Source of the DNA: Methylomicrobium sp.
Lineage (GTDB): Bacteria; Pseudomonadota; Gammaproteobacteria; Methylococcales; Methylomonadaceae
DNA length: 12,074 nucleotides
NCBI GenBank assembly: GCA_007135635.1
Contig: SLIO01000368.1
Coordinates: 1-12,074, forward strand
Direction of reading: 5' to 3'
Shown piece by piece: positions 1 through 6,292 of this stretch; within the stretch, counting starts at the first letter, position 1, and each line of letters begins with the position of its first letter. The translations under genes were made by a program, and so were the position numbers. Under the pieces are notes generated by a model that was given only the letters and a program-made list of their open reading frames with translations, was not told the DNA's origin and made no database searches.

Positions 1-2
1 CC

Positions 3-39
3 AAAGCCCGTGTTGATCACTCAACTCGGGCTTTTTTTT
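3..39 (+). terminator. Rho-independent terminator of a gene left of the window
   Basis: Two stem blocks pair perfectly: AAAGCCCG (3-10) with CGGGCTTT (27-34), and GTTGA (12-16) with TCAAC (21-25), separated by one T-T mismatch and closed by a four-base loop TCAC. A run of eight T follows the G/C-rich stem (32-39). This is a textbook intrinsic terminator read on the plus strand, so it ends a rightward transcript that enters from outside the window. Read on the minus strand it lacks a T-run, so it should act in one direction. Confidence 0.9.
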
Positions 40-145
40 GGCCTCCAGTTTGAAAAATAGAATGCTTGTCAATAAATGCAATCATTTTCGATTGATGCAC
101 CGCGATTTACCTAGGTTTCCAAAAAATTCTTTAATTAAGGGGCAT

Positions 146-187
146 AAAAAAACCCGAAAAACTAGAATCGGGTAGTTTTCGGGTTTT
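146..187 (-). terminator. Rho-independent terminator of tRNA-Ser
   Basis: A long stem forms between 149-164 and 173-187 (AAAACCCGAAAA side against TTTTCGGGTTTT side, one bulged A). Seven A on the plus strand at 146-152 become the U-run on the minus strand. It lies 21 nt past the tRNA 3' end, so it most likely ends the tRNA transcript. The loop carries TCGGG (168-172), which could instead pair with CCCGA (153-157), giving a competing shorter hairpin. On the plus strand only four T follow, so rightward activity would be weak. Confidence 0.85.
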
Positions 188-208
188 AAGGAATTTATAG
201 CGTTCAGA

Positions 209-296
209 TGGCGGAGAGAGAGGGATTCGAACCCTCGATACGTTGCCGTATACACACTTTCCAGGCGTGCGCCTTCGACCGCTCGGCCATCTCTCC
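209..296 (-). tRNA. tRNA-Ser(GGA), with encoded CCA
   Basis: This 88-nt gene decodes UCC/UCU serine codons. On the minus strand it begins GGAGAGA (296-290), which pairs with TCTCTCC (219-213); the discriminator is G (212), and the CCA tail is encoded (211-209). The anticodon loop is CTGGAAA with GGA at 262-260, closed by CACGC/GTGTG. A long variable arm TATACGGCAACGTA, typical of class II tRNAs such as serine, and a T-arm GGGTTCGAATCCC follow. The anticodon and variable arms match my memory of E. coli tRNA-Ser(GGA). It has its own promoter (330-358) and terminator (146-187), so it can be made apart from uup. tRNA-Ser genes are common integration sites, but no att-like repeat is visible here. 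Confidence 0.97.
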
Positions 297-329
297 GGTA
301 TTTAATCCATCAGCGAATGGAAACAAGAA

Positions 330-358
330 ATGATAAGGTAGTATTGCTTATGATGCAA
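330..358 (-). promoter_or_regulatory. Sigma-70-type promoter for tRNA-Ser
   Basis: On the minus strand, TTGCAT (358-353) is a -35-like box and TATCAT (335-330) a -10-like box, with an optimal 17-bp spacer. Start of transcription would fall about 25-30 nt before the tRNA 5' end. The promoter lies just past the uup stop codon. No intrinsic terminator separates uup from it, so read-through from uup into the tRNA is also possible. An inverted repeat ATTGC/GCAAT (343-347, 355-359) overlaps the -35 box; its meaning is unclear. Confidence 0.6.
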
Positions 359-372
359 TGAATTTTTGATAT

Positions 373-2265
373 TTAATGGGTCATGTCTTCGAGATCGTGC
401 CAGCGTTGAAAGGCATGTTCCATATTTTTATCGATGGCTTTCAGTTTCTCAAGAGTTTCGGCGATTAATGTTGGATCACTTTTATAAAAATCAGGTGAAT
501 TGATTTTAGCGTTAATTGTTGTTTGTTCGGACTCAAGGCGGTCGATCAGTTCTGGAAGTTCATCTAATTCCTTTTGTTCTTTGTAAGATAATTTTTTCTT
601 TTTCGGTGTGTCGTTGATGGTTTTCTGTTCAATGCTTTCGGTTTTTTTTAAGGCAATTTCGGCTGCTTTGGCGTTTCGATAGTTTGCTAACCAGTCGCTA
701 TAACCGCCGATGTGCTCGCTTATGATGCCAGCACCTTCGAAAACGAGTACGCTGGTAACGACATTATCTAGGAAGCTTCGATCATGGCTGACTAATAATA
801 AAGTACCGTCATAATCCACCAGCCTTTCTTCCAATAACTCTAAGGTTTCTAAATCAAGGTCATTGGTGGGTTCGTCCATGATGATCAGGTTAGCCGGTTT
901 CGTGAACAATCGAGCAAGCAGCAAGCGATTTTTTTCCCCGCCGGATAAACTTTTGACCGGCGAACGTGCCCTCGCCGGCGCGAAAAGAAAGTCTCCGAGG
1001 TATGACATGACGTGGCGTTTGTTTCCGGCAATATCGATATAATCATTGCCATCGGCAATCGAATTGGCGACGGTCATTTCCGGGTCGAGTTGTTCCCTCA
1101 GTTGGTCGAAGTAGGCGACTTGCAAACGTGTGCCTTGTTCGACGGATCCGCTATCCGGTTCTAATTGCTTGAGTAATAGTTTCAACAGCGTGGATTTTCC
1201 TGCGCCATTAGGTCCGATCAAACCGATTTTGTCACCGCGTTGAATGAGCGTTGAAAAATCTTTTACCACCGGCTTACCGTCGAAAGACTTGGAAAGATCG
1301 GTCGCTTCGATTACTTTTTTGCCCGATGTGTCGCCGCGATCCAAAGATAATTTGGTCGTGCCTTGAACATTGCGGCGCTGTGCGCGTTCGTCGCGTAATT
1401 TCTTGAGTGCTCGAACCCGTCCTTCGTTACGTGTGCGCCGGGCTTTAACTCCTTGGCGAATCCAAACCTCCTCTTGGGCTAGTTTTTTGTCGAATTCCGC
1501 ATTTTGATTGGCTTCATCTTCCAGCACGGATGCCTTGCGGCGAAGATAGTCGTCATAAGTTCCTTGCCAAGAAGTTAAATTACCGCGATCGAGATCAACA
1601 ATACGGGTTGCCAATTTTTGTAGAAAGAAACGGTCATGAGTAACGAATAAGACGGCCCCTTGGAAATTCAACAATTGCTCTTCCAGCCAAGTGATGCTCT
1701 CCAAATCAAGATGGTTGGTCGGTTCGTCTAAAAGCAGCAATTCAGGTTCGATGACTAAAGCCCTAGCCAGCGCGACTCGACGTTTCCAGCCGCCAGATAG
1801 GCTTTTAACCGGTAGTTCTCCTGGCAGATTTAGTCGGCTTAATGTCGATTCGACTTGTTGTTGAAAATGCCAGCCGTTTTTGGATTCCAGCTTATGCTGT
1901 AGATCCCCAAGTTCCTGCAGTGTTTTGTCATCAGCATTATTTAGGTTGGAAGACAGATAATGGTAACGGGTTATCCATTGGCCTAGTTCTCCTAGTCCGG
2001 CGGCTACGGCATCGTAAATGGTGGATTCGCCAACCAATTCCGGAGCCTGTTCCAGCCAGGCTAGTTTCAATTCGGGTTGGCGCCAGATTTCGCCGTGATC
2101 GGGCTGGGTGTTTCCTGCGATAATTTTCATTAACGTGGATTTTCCTTCACCGTTTCTGCCAAGGAGTCCAACCCGTTCTCCCGGATCCAGTTGAAAATTG
2201 GCATTATTGAGTAATGCATGGGTCCCGTAGGCAATTGAAACATTGGTTAGTCGAATTAAAGGCAT
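373..2265 (-). CDS. uup: ABC-F family ATPase, Uup type
   Basis: The product is a soluble ABC-F protein of 630 residues (E. coli Uup is about 635) with two ATPase domains and no membrane segments. ABC-F proteins act on ribosomes; Uup also affects precise excision of transposons and replication-linked DNA stability in E. coli. Domain 1 shows Walker A GRNGEGKST (36-44), signature LSGGW (156-160), Walker B LLLLDEP (176-182) and switch His210. Domain 2 shows GPNGAGKST (351-359), LSGGEKNR (440-447), IIMDEP (461-466) and His494. The basic linker VWIRQGVKARRTRNEGR (267-283) closely matches E. coli Uup and separates it from YheS, EttA and YbiT. A lysine-rich stretch (555-560) leads to a Uup-like C-terminal coiled coil to residue 630, the DNA-binding part in E. 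coli. Domain 1 has Glu40 where Ala is usual. The ATG lies 4 nt after the cinA-like stop and has no clear Shine-Dalgarno, suggesting coupling. Confidence 0.95.
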   Translation of the reverse strand: MPLIRLTNVSIAYGTHALLNNANFQLDPGERVGLLGRNGEGKSTLMKIIAGNTQPDHGEIWRQPELKLAWLEQAPELVGESTIYDAVAAGLGELGQWITRYHYLSSNLNNADDKTLQELGDLQHKLESKNGWHFQQQVESTLSRLNLPGELPVKSLSGGWKRRVALARALVIEPELLLLDEPTNHLDLESITWLEEQLLNFQGAVLFVTHDRFFLQKLATRIVDLDRGNLTSWQGTYDDYLRRKASVLEDEANQNAEFDKKLAQEEVWIRQGVKARRTRNEGRVRALKKLRDERAQRRNVQGTTKLSLDRGDTSGKKVIEATDLSKSFDGKPVVKDFSTLIQRGDKIGLIGPNGAGKSTLLKLLLKQLEPDSGSVEQGTRLQVAYFDQLREQLDPEMTVANSIADGNDYIDIAGNKRHVMSYLGDFLFAPARARSPVKSLSGGEKNRLLLARLFTKPANLIIMDEPTNDLDLETLELLEERLVDYDGTLLLVSHDRSFLDNVVTSVLVFEGAGIISEHIGGYSDWLANYRNAKAAEIALKKTESIEQKTINDTPKKKKLSYKEQKELDELPELIDRLESEQTTINAKINSPDFYKSDPTLIAETLEKLKAIDKNMEHAFQRWHDLEDMTH

Positions 2266-2269
2266 GATA

Positions 2270-3493
2270 TTAATTTATGTTTTGTAAATAGCGTCGTAAT
2301 AAATCCAATGCCAGCAACGCGGCTTGGTTTTGTTTGCGTTTAACAGGGCCGCCGATGGCGTGGCTCGTGTGCCAATATCCTTCGGAGCTTAATAAGGCGT
2401 TATAAATCGTGATGTAACGGTCCTTATCATTTAAAGTGTTATCTTTTTGGTATAGTTGTATCAGCACAAGGTCAGCGCTGCTTTGAATTCTTGCGGCATT
2501 TGCGATTTTTTTAGCTTGGTTTGGTAGATCCATATCGCCAAAAGAGACGGCAAATCGGTTGGCGAGACGTTCAGGGCTACATTGGTAATGGGTCTCTAAA
2601 AGCCAGTCATTGCCGATCGCGCATTTCGCTGTCATGAGCCCCTGGCTAATGGTCTCAATGAAAATTGCTGTTCGTTGTTGGTTGCGCATCATTTTATCGA
2701 TCGTGCTCGGTAAATCGTCGCAGTGGTTATGATCGTCATTAATGCCGAAAATATAATTGCCGAGCCGGCTTTTTATTGTATCAATAAAAACGTCGAGCTT
2801 ATGTCGGGGGTATTGAGCGGGAGCCAATAGCTTGGTTTCAATATGGTCCGGCCCGGTCCGAAACCCGAGTTGAATTTCTGGAGGTATCGTAATATCCGCG
2901 ATGGCCGTCTGTATGTCGGATTCGCCGATACCGATAGTTTTTAGAGTAACCAATTGCTTAGGGTTAAGAGCGTAGTGCCGTTCGAAAAAACATTTAACAA
3001 ACTCGTTGAATAGGTGTTGCATTTCGAACGGAACGCCGGGTAAAAAGACGAATCGACAGCGATTGTATTGTAGGGTAAATCCTGGGGCGGTTCCCCATTG
3101 GTTATCTATGCGTAAGGCTCCGCTAGGAAGATAGGCTTGCTTTCGGTTGCTTTCAGGCATAGTTCTGCCTCTGTTTTTAAAAAAGTTGGCAATCTGCTCG
3201 AAAGCTTTCGCGTCGAATTGCAAAGGCATAGAGAAAGCCAAAGAGGCGGCTTCAGCGGTTAAATCATCGGATGTAGGTCCCAAACCCCCGGTACAGATAC
3301 AGCAATCGGCGCGAGTCGAGATTTCTTTTAAGAGCGCTATGAGTTCATCGAGCCGGTCGCCGACGGCGGTATGTCGGGAAACCGTAAAGCCCATGGTCAT
3401 GCAGGCTTGAGAGAGCCAGGTGGCATTAGTATCGACAGTTTGTCCGGTGACGATCTCTTCGCCTTGCGAGAAAATTTCTAGGGTCGGATTCAT
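2270..3493 (-). CDS. CinA-like protein with a degenerate amidohydrolase domain
   Basis: This 407-residue protein has the two-part layout of CinA. The N-terminal MoCF-type domain (about 1-170) carries GEEIVTGQTVDTNA (11-24), TGGLGPTSDDLT (68-79), PESNRKQAYLP (113-123) and LPGVPFEM (151-158). In CinA proteins this domain hydrolyses nucleotides such as ADP-ribose. The C-terminal third (about 262-405) sits where nicotinamide-nucleotide amidohydrolase (PncC) normally lies, yet the usual AESCTGG reads IETISQG (279-285) and the TGIAGPGG loop is unrecognisable near 343-352. So this half is probably inactive as a deamidase, or altered. I chose the ATG at 3493, because residues before it would lie inside the permease gene and resemble nothing in CinA, whereas MNPTLEIFSQGEEI is a normal family start. 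It lies 8 nt after the permease stop and 4 nt before uup. Confidence 0.88.
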   Translation of the reverse strand: MNPTLEIFSQGEEIVTGQTVDTNATWLSQACMTMGFTVSRHTAVGDRLDELIALLKEISTRADCCICTGGLGPTSDDLTAEAASLAFSMPLQFDAKAFEQIANFFKNRGRTMPESNRKQAYLPSGALRIDNQWGTAPGFTLQYNRCRFVFLPGVPFEMQHLFNEFVKCFFERHYALNPKQLVTLKTIGIGESDIQTAIADITIPPEIQLGFRTGPDHIETKLLAPAQYPRHKLDVFIDTIKSRLGNYIFGINDDHNHCDDLPSTIDKMMRNQQRTAIFIETISQGLMTAKCAIGNDWLLETHYQCSPERLANRFAVSFGDMDLPNQAKKIANAARIQSSADLVLIQLYQKDNTLNDKDRYITIYNALLSSEGYWHTSHAIGGPVKRKQNQAALLALDLLRRYLQNIN

Positions 3494-3501
3494 AAATGTG
3501 C

Positions 3502-4425
3502 TTAAGTTGTGGTAATAATACGGTACCAAAAAGGTAGAGTAATCATGCTCAAAGCGGTGGTGAGCGTTACCGCCATGGCATAGAGAGAGCTGTCCAGTCG
3601 GTAGCGGTCGCAAAAAAGGATACCCAATACCATGCTGGGCATGGCCATTTCCAAGACCGCTGCGGCTTTATGCGCCTCATCCAGCGTTGAAAATACCGAT
3701 ACTTGCAAGGCAAACCAAGGCATTAAAAATAGCTTAATTAAAATAACCGGCAGTGCATAAGGCAAGTTGCGCAAAGTTATGCTTTGCCAGCTCAATGCTA
3801 AACCTAATGAAAACAGCATAATCGGCACGACTCCGGCCGAAAGTTTTTGTAAGACACCCAATAGCCACTCAGGAATAGCGATCTGATTCATATTTAAAAT
3901 CACCGCCAGTAAGGCTGCCCAAAAAGGAGGGGCGTTGAGATAAAGCCAAGTTGGTTTGTGTTTTTGGAGATCGTCTTCGCCAAAATGGCGGGCGGTCATG
4001 ATGCCGACAGTAAATAAAAAAGGAGCGGTAGCAAACAGGTCAATTTGTATGGCAACCGACCGAGCCCAATAACCGAAAGTTTCTTCTAAAACGGGCAATC
4101 CAAGATAGGTGACATTGGGGAAAGCAGTGGCCAGAATAATCGCGCCAAGTTTTTTATCTTGAATGTTAAGAGCGCGTCCAATTAACCAGATGAGGGTCAT
4201 TGCAAAAGTGATACTTAAAGTGCCAAGGAAAGTATATTGTAGAGATTGTACGCCTATGTCCGAACACCACAGGACTTCCAGCACCATTGCAGGTAAAAAC
4301 AAATAATAGACCACCGTGGTCAAAACCGGTCGAACTTGCTCGGCGCTAAGCCCGCCTGGGCGAAGCCATCGCCAACCGATGCCGCAAGCGATCAATACGG
4401 CCATTTGCAATAGAGTAGAGATCAT
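3502..4425 (-). CDS. AEC (auxin efflux carrier) family permease
   Basis: This inner-membrane protein of 307 residues has about ten hydrophobic segments in two halves joined by a polar stretch (148-158, HFGEDDLQKHK), the layout of the PF03547 family of secondary transporters. The conserved segment AFPNVTYLGLP (101-111) matches the family's unwound crossover helix with an Asn and Gly-Leu-Pro, and MAMPSMVLGI (260-269) is its partner in the second half. Bacterial members move organic anions such as malate or malonate, but the substrate cannot be read from the sequence. It is the first gene of a tight leftward unit with the cinA-like gene and uup, and is divergent from pyrF. No Shine-Dalgarno stands out before the ATG at 4425. 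No functional link to its two downstream neighbours is evident. Confidence 0.88.
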   Translation of the reverse strand: MISTLLQMAVLIACGIGWRWLRPGGLSAEQVRPVLTTVVYYLFLPAMVLEVLWCSDIGVQSLQYTFLGTLSITFAMTLIWLIGRALNIQDKKLGAIILATAFPNVTYLGLPVLEETFGYWARSVAIQIDLFATAPFLFTVGIMTARHFGEDDLQKHKPTWLYLNAPPFWAALLAVILNMNQIAIPEWLLGVLQKLSAGVVPIMLFSLGLALSWQSITLRNLPYALPVILIKLFLMPWFALQVSVFSTLDEAHKAAAVLEMAMPSMVLGILFCDRYRLDSSLYAMAVTLTTALSMITLPFWYRIITTT

Positions 4426-4449
4426 AAATGCGTTAAATGCTTTGTTGTG

Positions 4450-4486
4450 ATGCGCAAAGGGCGCGCATGCAATGCGCCTTTGGCAT
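4450..4486. repeat. Imperfect inverted repeat in the AEC/pyrF divergent gap
   Basis: The left arm ATGCGCAAAGGGCGC (4450-4464) pairs with the right arm GCGCCTTTGGCAT (4474-4486) apart from two single-base bulges (G4454, G4461). The loop region contains the palindrome GCATGC (4465-4470). No T-run follows on either strand, so it is not an intrinsic terminator. It sits between two divergent genes, where an operator is possible, but no regulator family is recognised. Confidence 0.5.
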
Positions 4487-4514
4487 GGTGGTATAGTCGA
4501 TCGCTATTTTAACA

Positions 4515-4543
4515 TTCACTGTTGAATTAAGTTTCGGTAATAT
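4515..4543 (+). promoter_or_regulatory. Candidate sigma-70 promoter of pyrF
   Basis: TTCACT (4515-4520) and TAATAT (4538-4543) are separated by 17 bp and lie 37 bp before the pyrF ATG. The -35 box is only a partial match and the region is A/T-rich, so this is a candidate chosen by eye. No attenuator-like hairpin with a T-run is seen in the leader. Confidence 0.4.
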
Positions 4544-4579
4544 AGAGAGCCTTTTACTATTGCATATCGATAATTACTC

Positions 4580-5305
4580 ATGACCGAAACTTTTATTTCT
4601 GAAAAATCCATTCCTGTGCGCGAGCGCTTGATCATGGCGTTAGATGTATCGAGTATCCCTGAAGCCCAAGCCTTGGTTGAAGAATTAGGCGATTCGGTTG
4701 TTTTCTATAAAGTCGGCATGGAGCTGTTCATGTCGGGGGATTATTTTGGCTTTATCGAATGGTTAAAGCAACAGAACAAAAAAGTTTTCGTCGATTTGAA
4801 ATTTTTCGATGTGCCGGCCACGGTGGGGCGGGCAATTCGCGCGCTGAGTAGCAAAGGCGTTGACCTAGCGACTATTCACGGTAACGATGCGATCATGGAA
4901 GCGGCAGCCAAGGAAAAAGGAAACTTGAAAGTGCTTGCGGTGACTGCGTTAACTAGCTTGGATAGAGGTGATCTCGATGATCTGGGGTTTCAATGCGATA
5001 TTCGCGATTTGGTTTTATCGCGTGCCAAGCGTGCCTTGCAAATCGGCTGTGACGGTATTGTTTCATCAGGGTTGGAAGCGTCTATGTTAAGGCAAGAATT
5101 GGATCATCGTTTATTGGTTGTGACGCCGGGTATTAGGCCGGTCGATAATAGAGAAGAAGACGATCAGAAACGCGTGGTCAGTGTCGAGCAAGCTTTTCGT
5201 AACGGTGCCGATTATATTGTCGTCGGTCGTCCGATTCGAGATGCTGAAGATCGTAAATCGATGGCGGAAAAAATCCAGATTCAAATTCAGTCGGTTTTTA
5301 AATGA
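4580..5305 (+). CDS. pyrF: Orotidine 5'-phosphate decarboxylase
   Basis: PyrF converts OMP to UMP with release of CO2, the last step of de novo UMP synthesis in the cytoplasm. The 241 residues cover the whole TIM-barrel family (E. coli about 245). Seen here: the first strand with ALDV (20-23; Asp22), FYKVGMEL with Lys44, the catalytic set VDLKFFDVP with Asp72, Lys74 and Asp77 (71-79), the phosphate-binding TPGIRP (182-187) and VVGRPI (214-219). The gene is alone on its strand with 154 bp before it and 252 bp after it, so it is probably monocistronic. The ATG at 4580 lacks a clear Shine-Dalgarno; the next ATG (residue 19) would leave almost nothing before the first barrel strand, so the longer form is preferred. 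No intrinsic terminator follows. Confidence 0.96.
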   Translation: MTETFISEKSIPVRERLIMALDVSSIPEAQALVEELGDSVVFYKVGMELFMSGDYFGFIEWLKQQNKKVFVDLKFFDVPATVGRAIRALSSKGVDLATIHGNDAIMEAAAKEKGNLKVLAVTALTSLDRGDLDDLGFQCDIRDLVLSRAKRALQIGCDGIVSSGLEASMLRQELDHRLLVVTPGIRPVDNREEDDQKRVVSVEQAFRNGADYIVVGRPIRDAEDRKSMAEKIQIQIQSVFK

Positions 5306-5500
5306 GTTTTTAACTATTCAGTCTGAATGACGCGTGAAACTTAAGGTATCAAGCCAATTGCTTTAGACAAGATATTGCGGTCGGCAATGTTCCGGTATAA
5401 ATACGCCGAATAGTCGCATAAAGTTTTATCTATTTATTCAATAGTGAGTCATAAGTAATTGATCTGTGTTATTTCACGCAAAAAGATGGGTTAAAATCCT

Positions 5501-5523
5501 CAATATTTCAAAACTAAATATTG
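5501..5523. repeat. Perfect 8-bp inverted repeat upstream of the SafE-like gene
   Basis: CAATATTT (5501-5508) and AAATATTG (5516-5523) are exact inverted copies around a 7-nt spacer, ending 34 bp before the SafE-like ATG. The surroundings are strongly A/T-rich, with promoter-like hexamers but no convincing pair. The position suits an operator or a leader hairpin. The rest of the 5306-5557 gap shows no gene, no intrinsic terminator and no FNR-type (TTGAT-N4-ATCAA) site that I could find. Confidence 0.45.
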
Positions 5524-5557
5524 TTAAAACTAATAAATATGCTAATGTTCTCCCCCT

Positions 5558-6274
5558 ATGGAACATACTATTCCCTTTAATGCCTCCTATTTTGTCGCTT
5601 TTGCGATGGGTTTATTTAGTAGCATGCATTGTATCGGCATGTGCGGGTCGATTATCGGGACGCTTACTCTGAGCCTCAAGCCCGAAGTTCGTACTTCTAA
5701 GGCTAAACTTTTTCCGTATGTGTTGAACTATAATCTTGGCCGAATTAGTAGTTATGCATTGGCCGGAATGTTGGTAGGTCTCATTGAAGCGATATTGACG
5801 ATGCCTTTTGGCGAAGGGCAGGGTCATAGGGTGTTGCAGATACTTTCGGCAGTGATTATGACCAGTGCAGGGCTTTATATCGCGGGCTGGTTTCCGCGTT
5901 TTGCTTATATCGAAAAAGCCGGTTCCCGCTTTTGGAAATTAATCGAACCGTATGGCCGCCGCTTAATTCCGGTTCAAACGCGAAAGCAAGCTTTTTTATT
6001 CGGCATGATTTGGGGTTGGTTGCCCTGCGGTCTTGTCTATGCGGCATTGGCACTTGCGGCGACGACCGGTGATATTGTTCGTAGCGGGTTCACAATGTTG
6101 GCTTTCGGTTTCGGGACTTTACCCGCCGTAATAAGTGTCGGTATAATAACCGGCACACTGACAAGGTTATCCAGAATGCAGTACTTTAAGCAGACAGTCG
6201 GCTTATTGATGATTGCACTCGCATTATTAGCCGCTCTGCCATGGCTTAATCCCATGCGATTACAACACTTATAA
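5558..6274 (+). CDS. Sulfite exporter TauE/SafE-like membrane protein (COG2836/DsbD_2 type)
   Basis: This 238-residue inner-membrane protein has about six hydrophobic segments (roughly 10-40, 60-82, 93-112, 146-170, 177-202, 212-231). Two motifs place it: GLFSSMHCIGMCG (18-30; Cys25, Cys29) in the first segment and WGWLPCG (152-158; Cys157) in the second half. Both are hallmarks of the DsbD-related family that databases label TauE/SafE. In other bacteria, members often lie beside cbb3 oxidase maturation genes (ccoGHIS) and copper ATPases, so a role in copper or thiol handling is a fair inference, while sulfite export is only a database name. No cco genes lie in this window. The start has no Shine-Dalgarno; a pyrimidine run TCTCCCCC lies just before the ATG. 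The stop is 18 bp before the GTG of the sigma-54 activator, so the two are probably one operon. Confidence 0.85.
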   Translation: MEHTIPFNASYFVAFAMGLFSSMHCIGMCGSIIGTLTLSLKPEVRTSKAKLFPYVLNYNLGRISSYALAGMLVGLIEAILTMPFGEGQGHRVLQILSAVIMTSAGLYIAGWFPRFAYIEKAGSRFWKLIEPYGRRLIPVQTRKQAFLFGMIWGWLPCGLVYAALALAATTGDIVRSGFTMLAFGFGTLPAVISVGIITGTLTRLSRMQYFKQTVGLLMIALALLAALPWLNPMRLQHL

Positions 6275-6279
6275 TTTTT

Positions 6280-6292
6280 AGGAGAGGCTCCT
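6280..6292 (+). promoter_or_regulatory. Shine-Dalgarno inside a hairpin at the activator start
   Basis: AGGAG (6280-6284) is the ribosome binding site and pairs exactly with CTCCT (6288-6292) around a three-base loop AGG. The hairpin ends at the base before the GTG start (6293-6295) and begins 5 nt after the upstream stop codon (6272-6274). The site fixes the GTG as the start. A ribosome ending translation of the SafE-like gene would cover the hairpin, so coupled translation is likely. Confidence 0.6.

Noticed and set aside
209..296. tRNA-Ser as an integration site for a genomic island
   Set aside because: No duplicated tRNA 3' end, integrase gene or change in composition is seen on either side within the window.
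1842..2123. Antisense open frame of 93 codons inside uup
   Set aside because: Low-complexity, Arg-rich translation opposite a well-conserved ATPase domain; typical of a shadow frame.
3494..3613. A 40-codon upstream extension of the CinA-like frame, starting at an ATG inside the permease gene
   Set aside because: The extra peptide does not resemble CinA and lies wholly inside the permease coding region; MNPTLEIFSQGEEI is a normal CinA-type start.
4481..4496. Possible sigma-54 promoter (TGGCAT as a -24 box) upstream of pyrF
   Set aside because: The GC of the -12 element is missing at the required spacing, so the site does not meet the consensus.
5466..5672. Small rightward open frame of 68 codons overlapping the SafE-like start
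   Set aside because: It has no ribosome binding site or recognisable domain, and its second half is an out-of-frame copy of the SafE-like gene.
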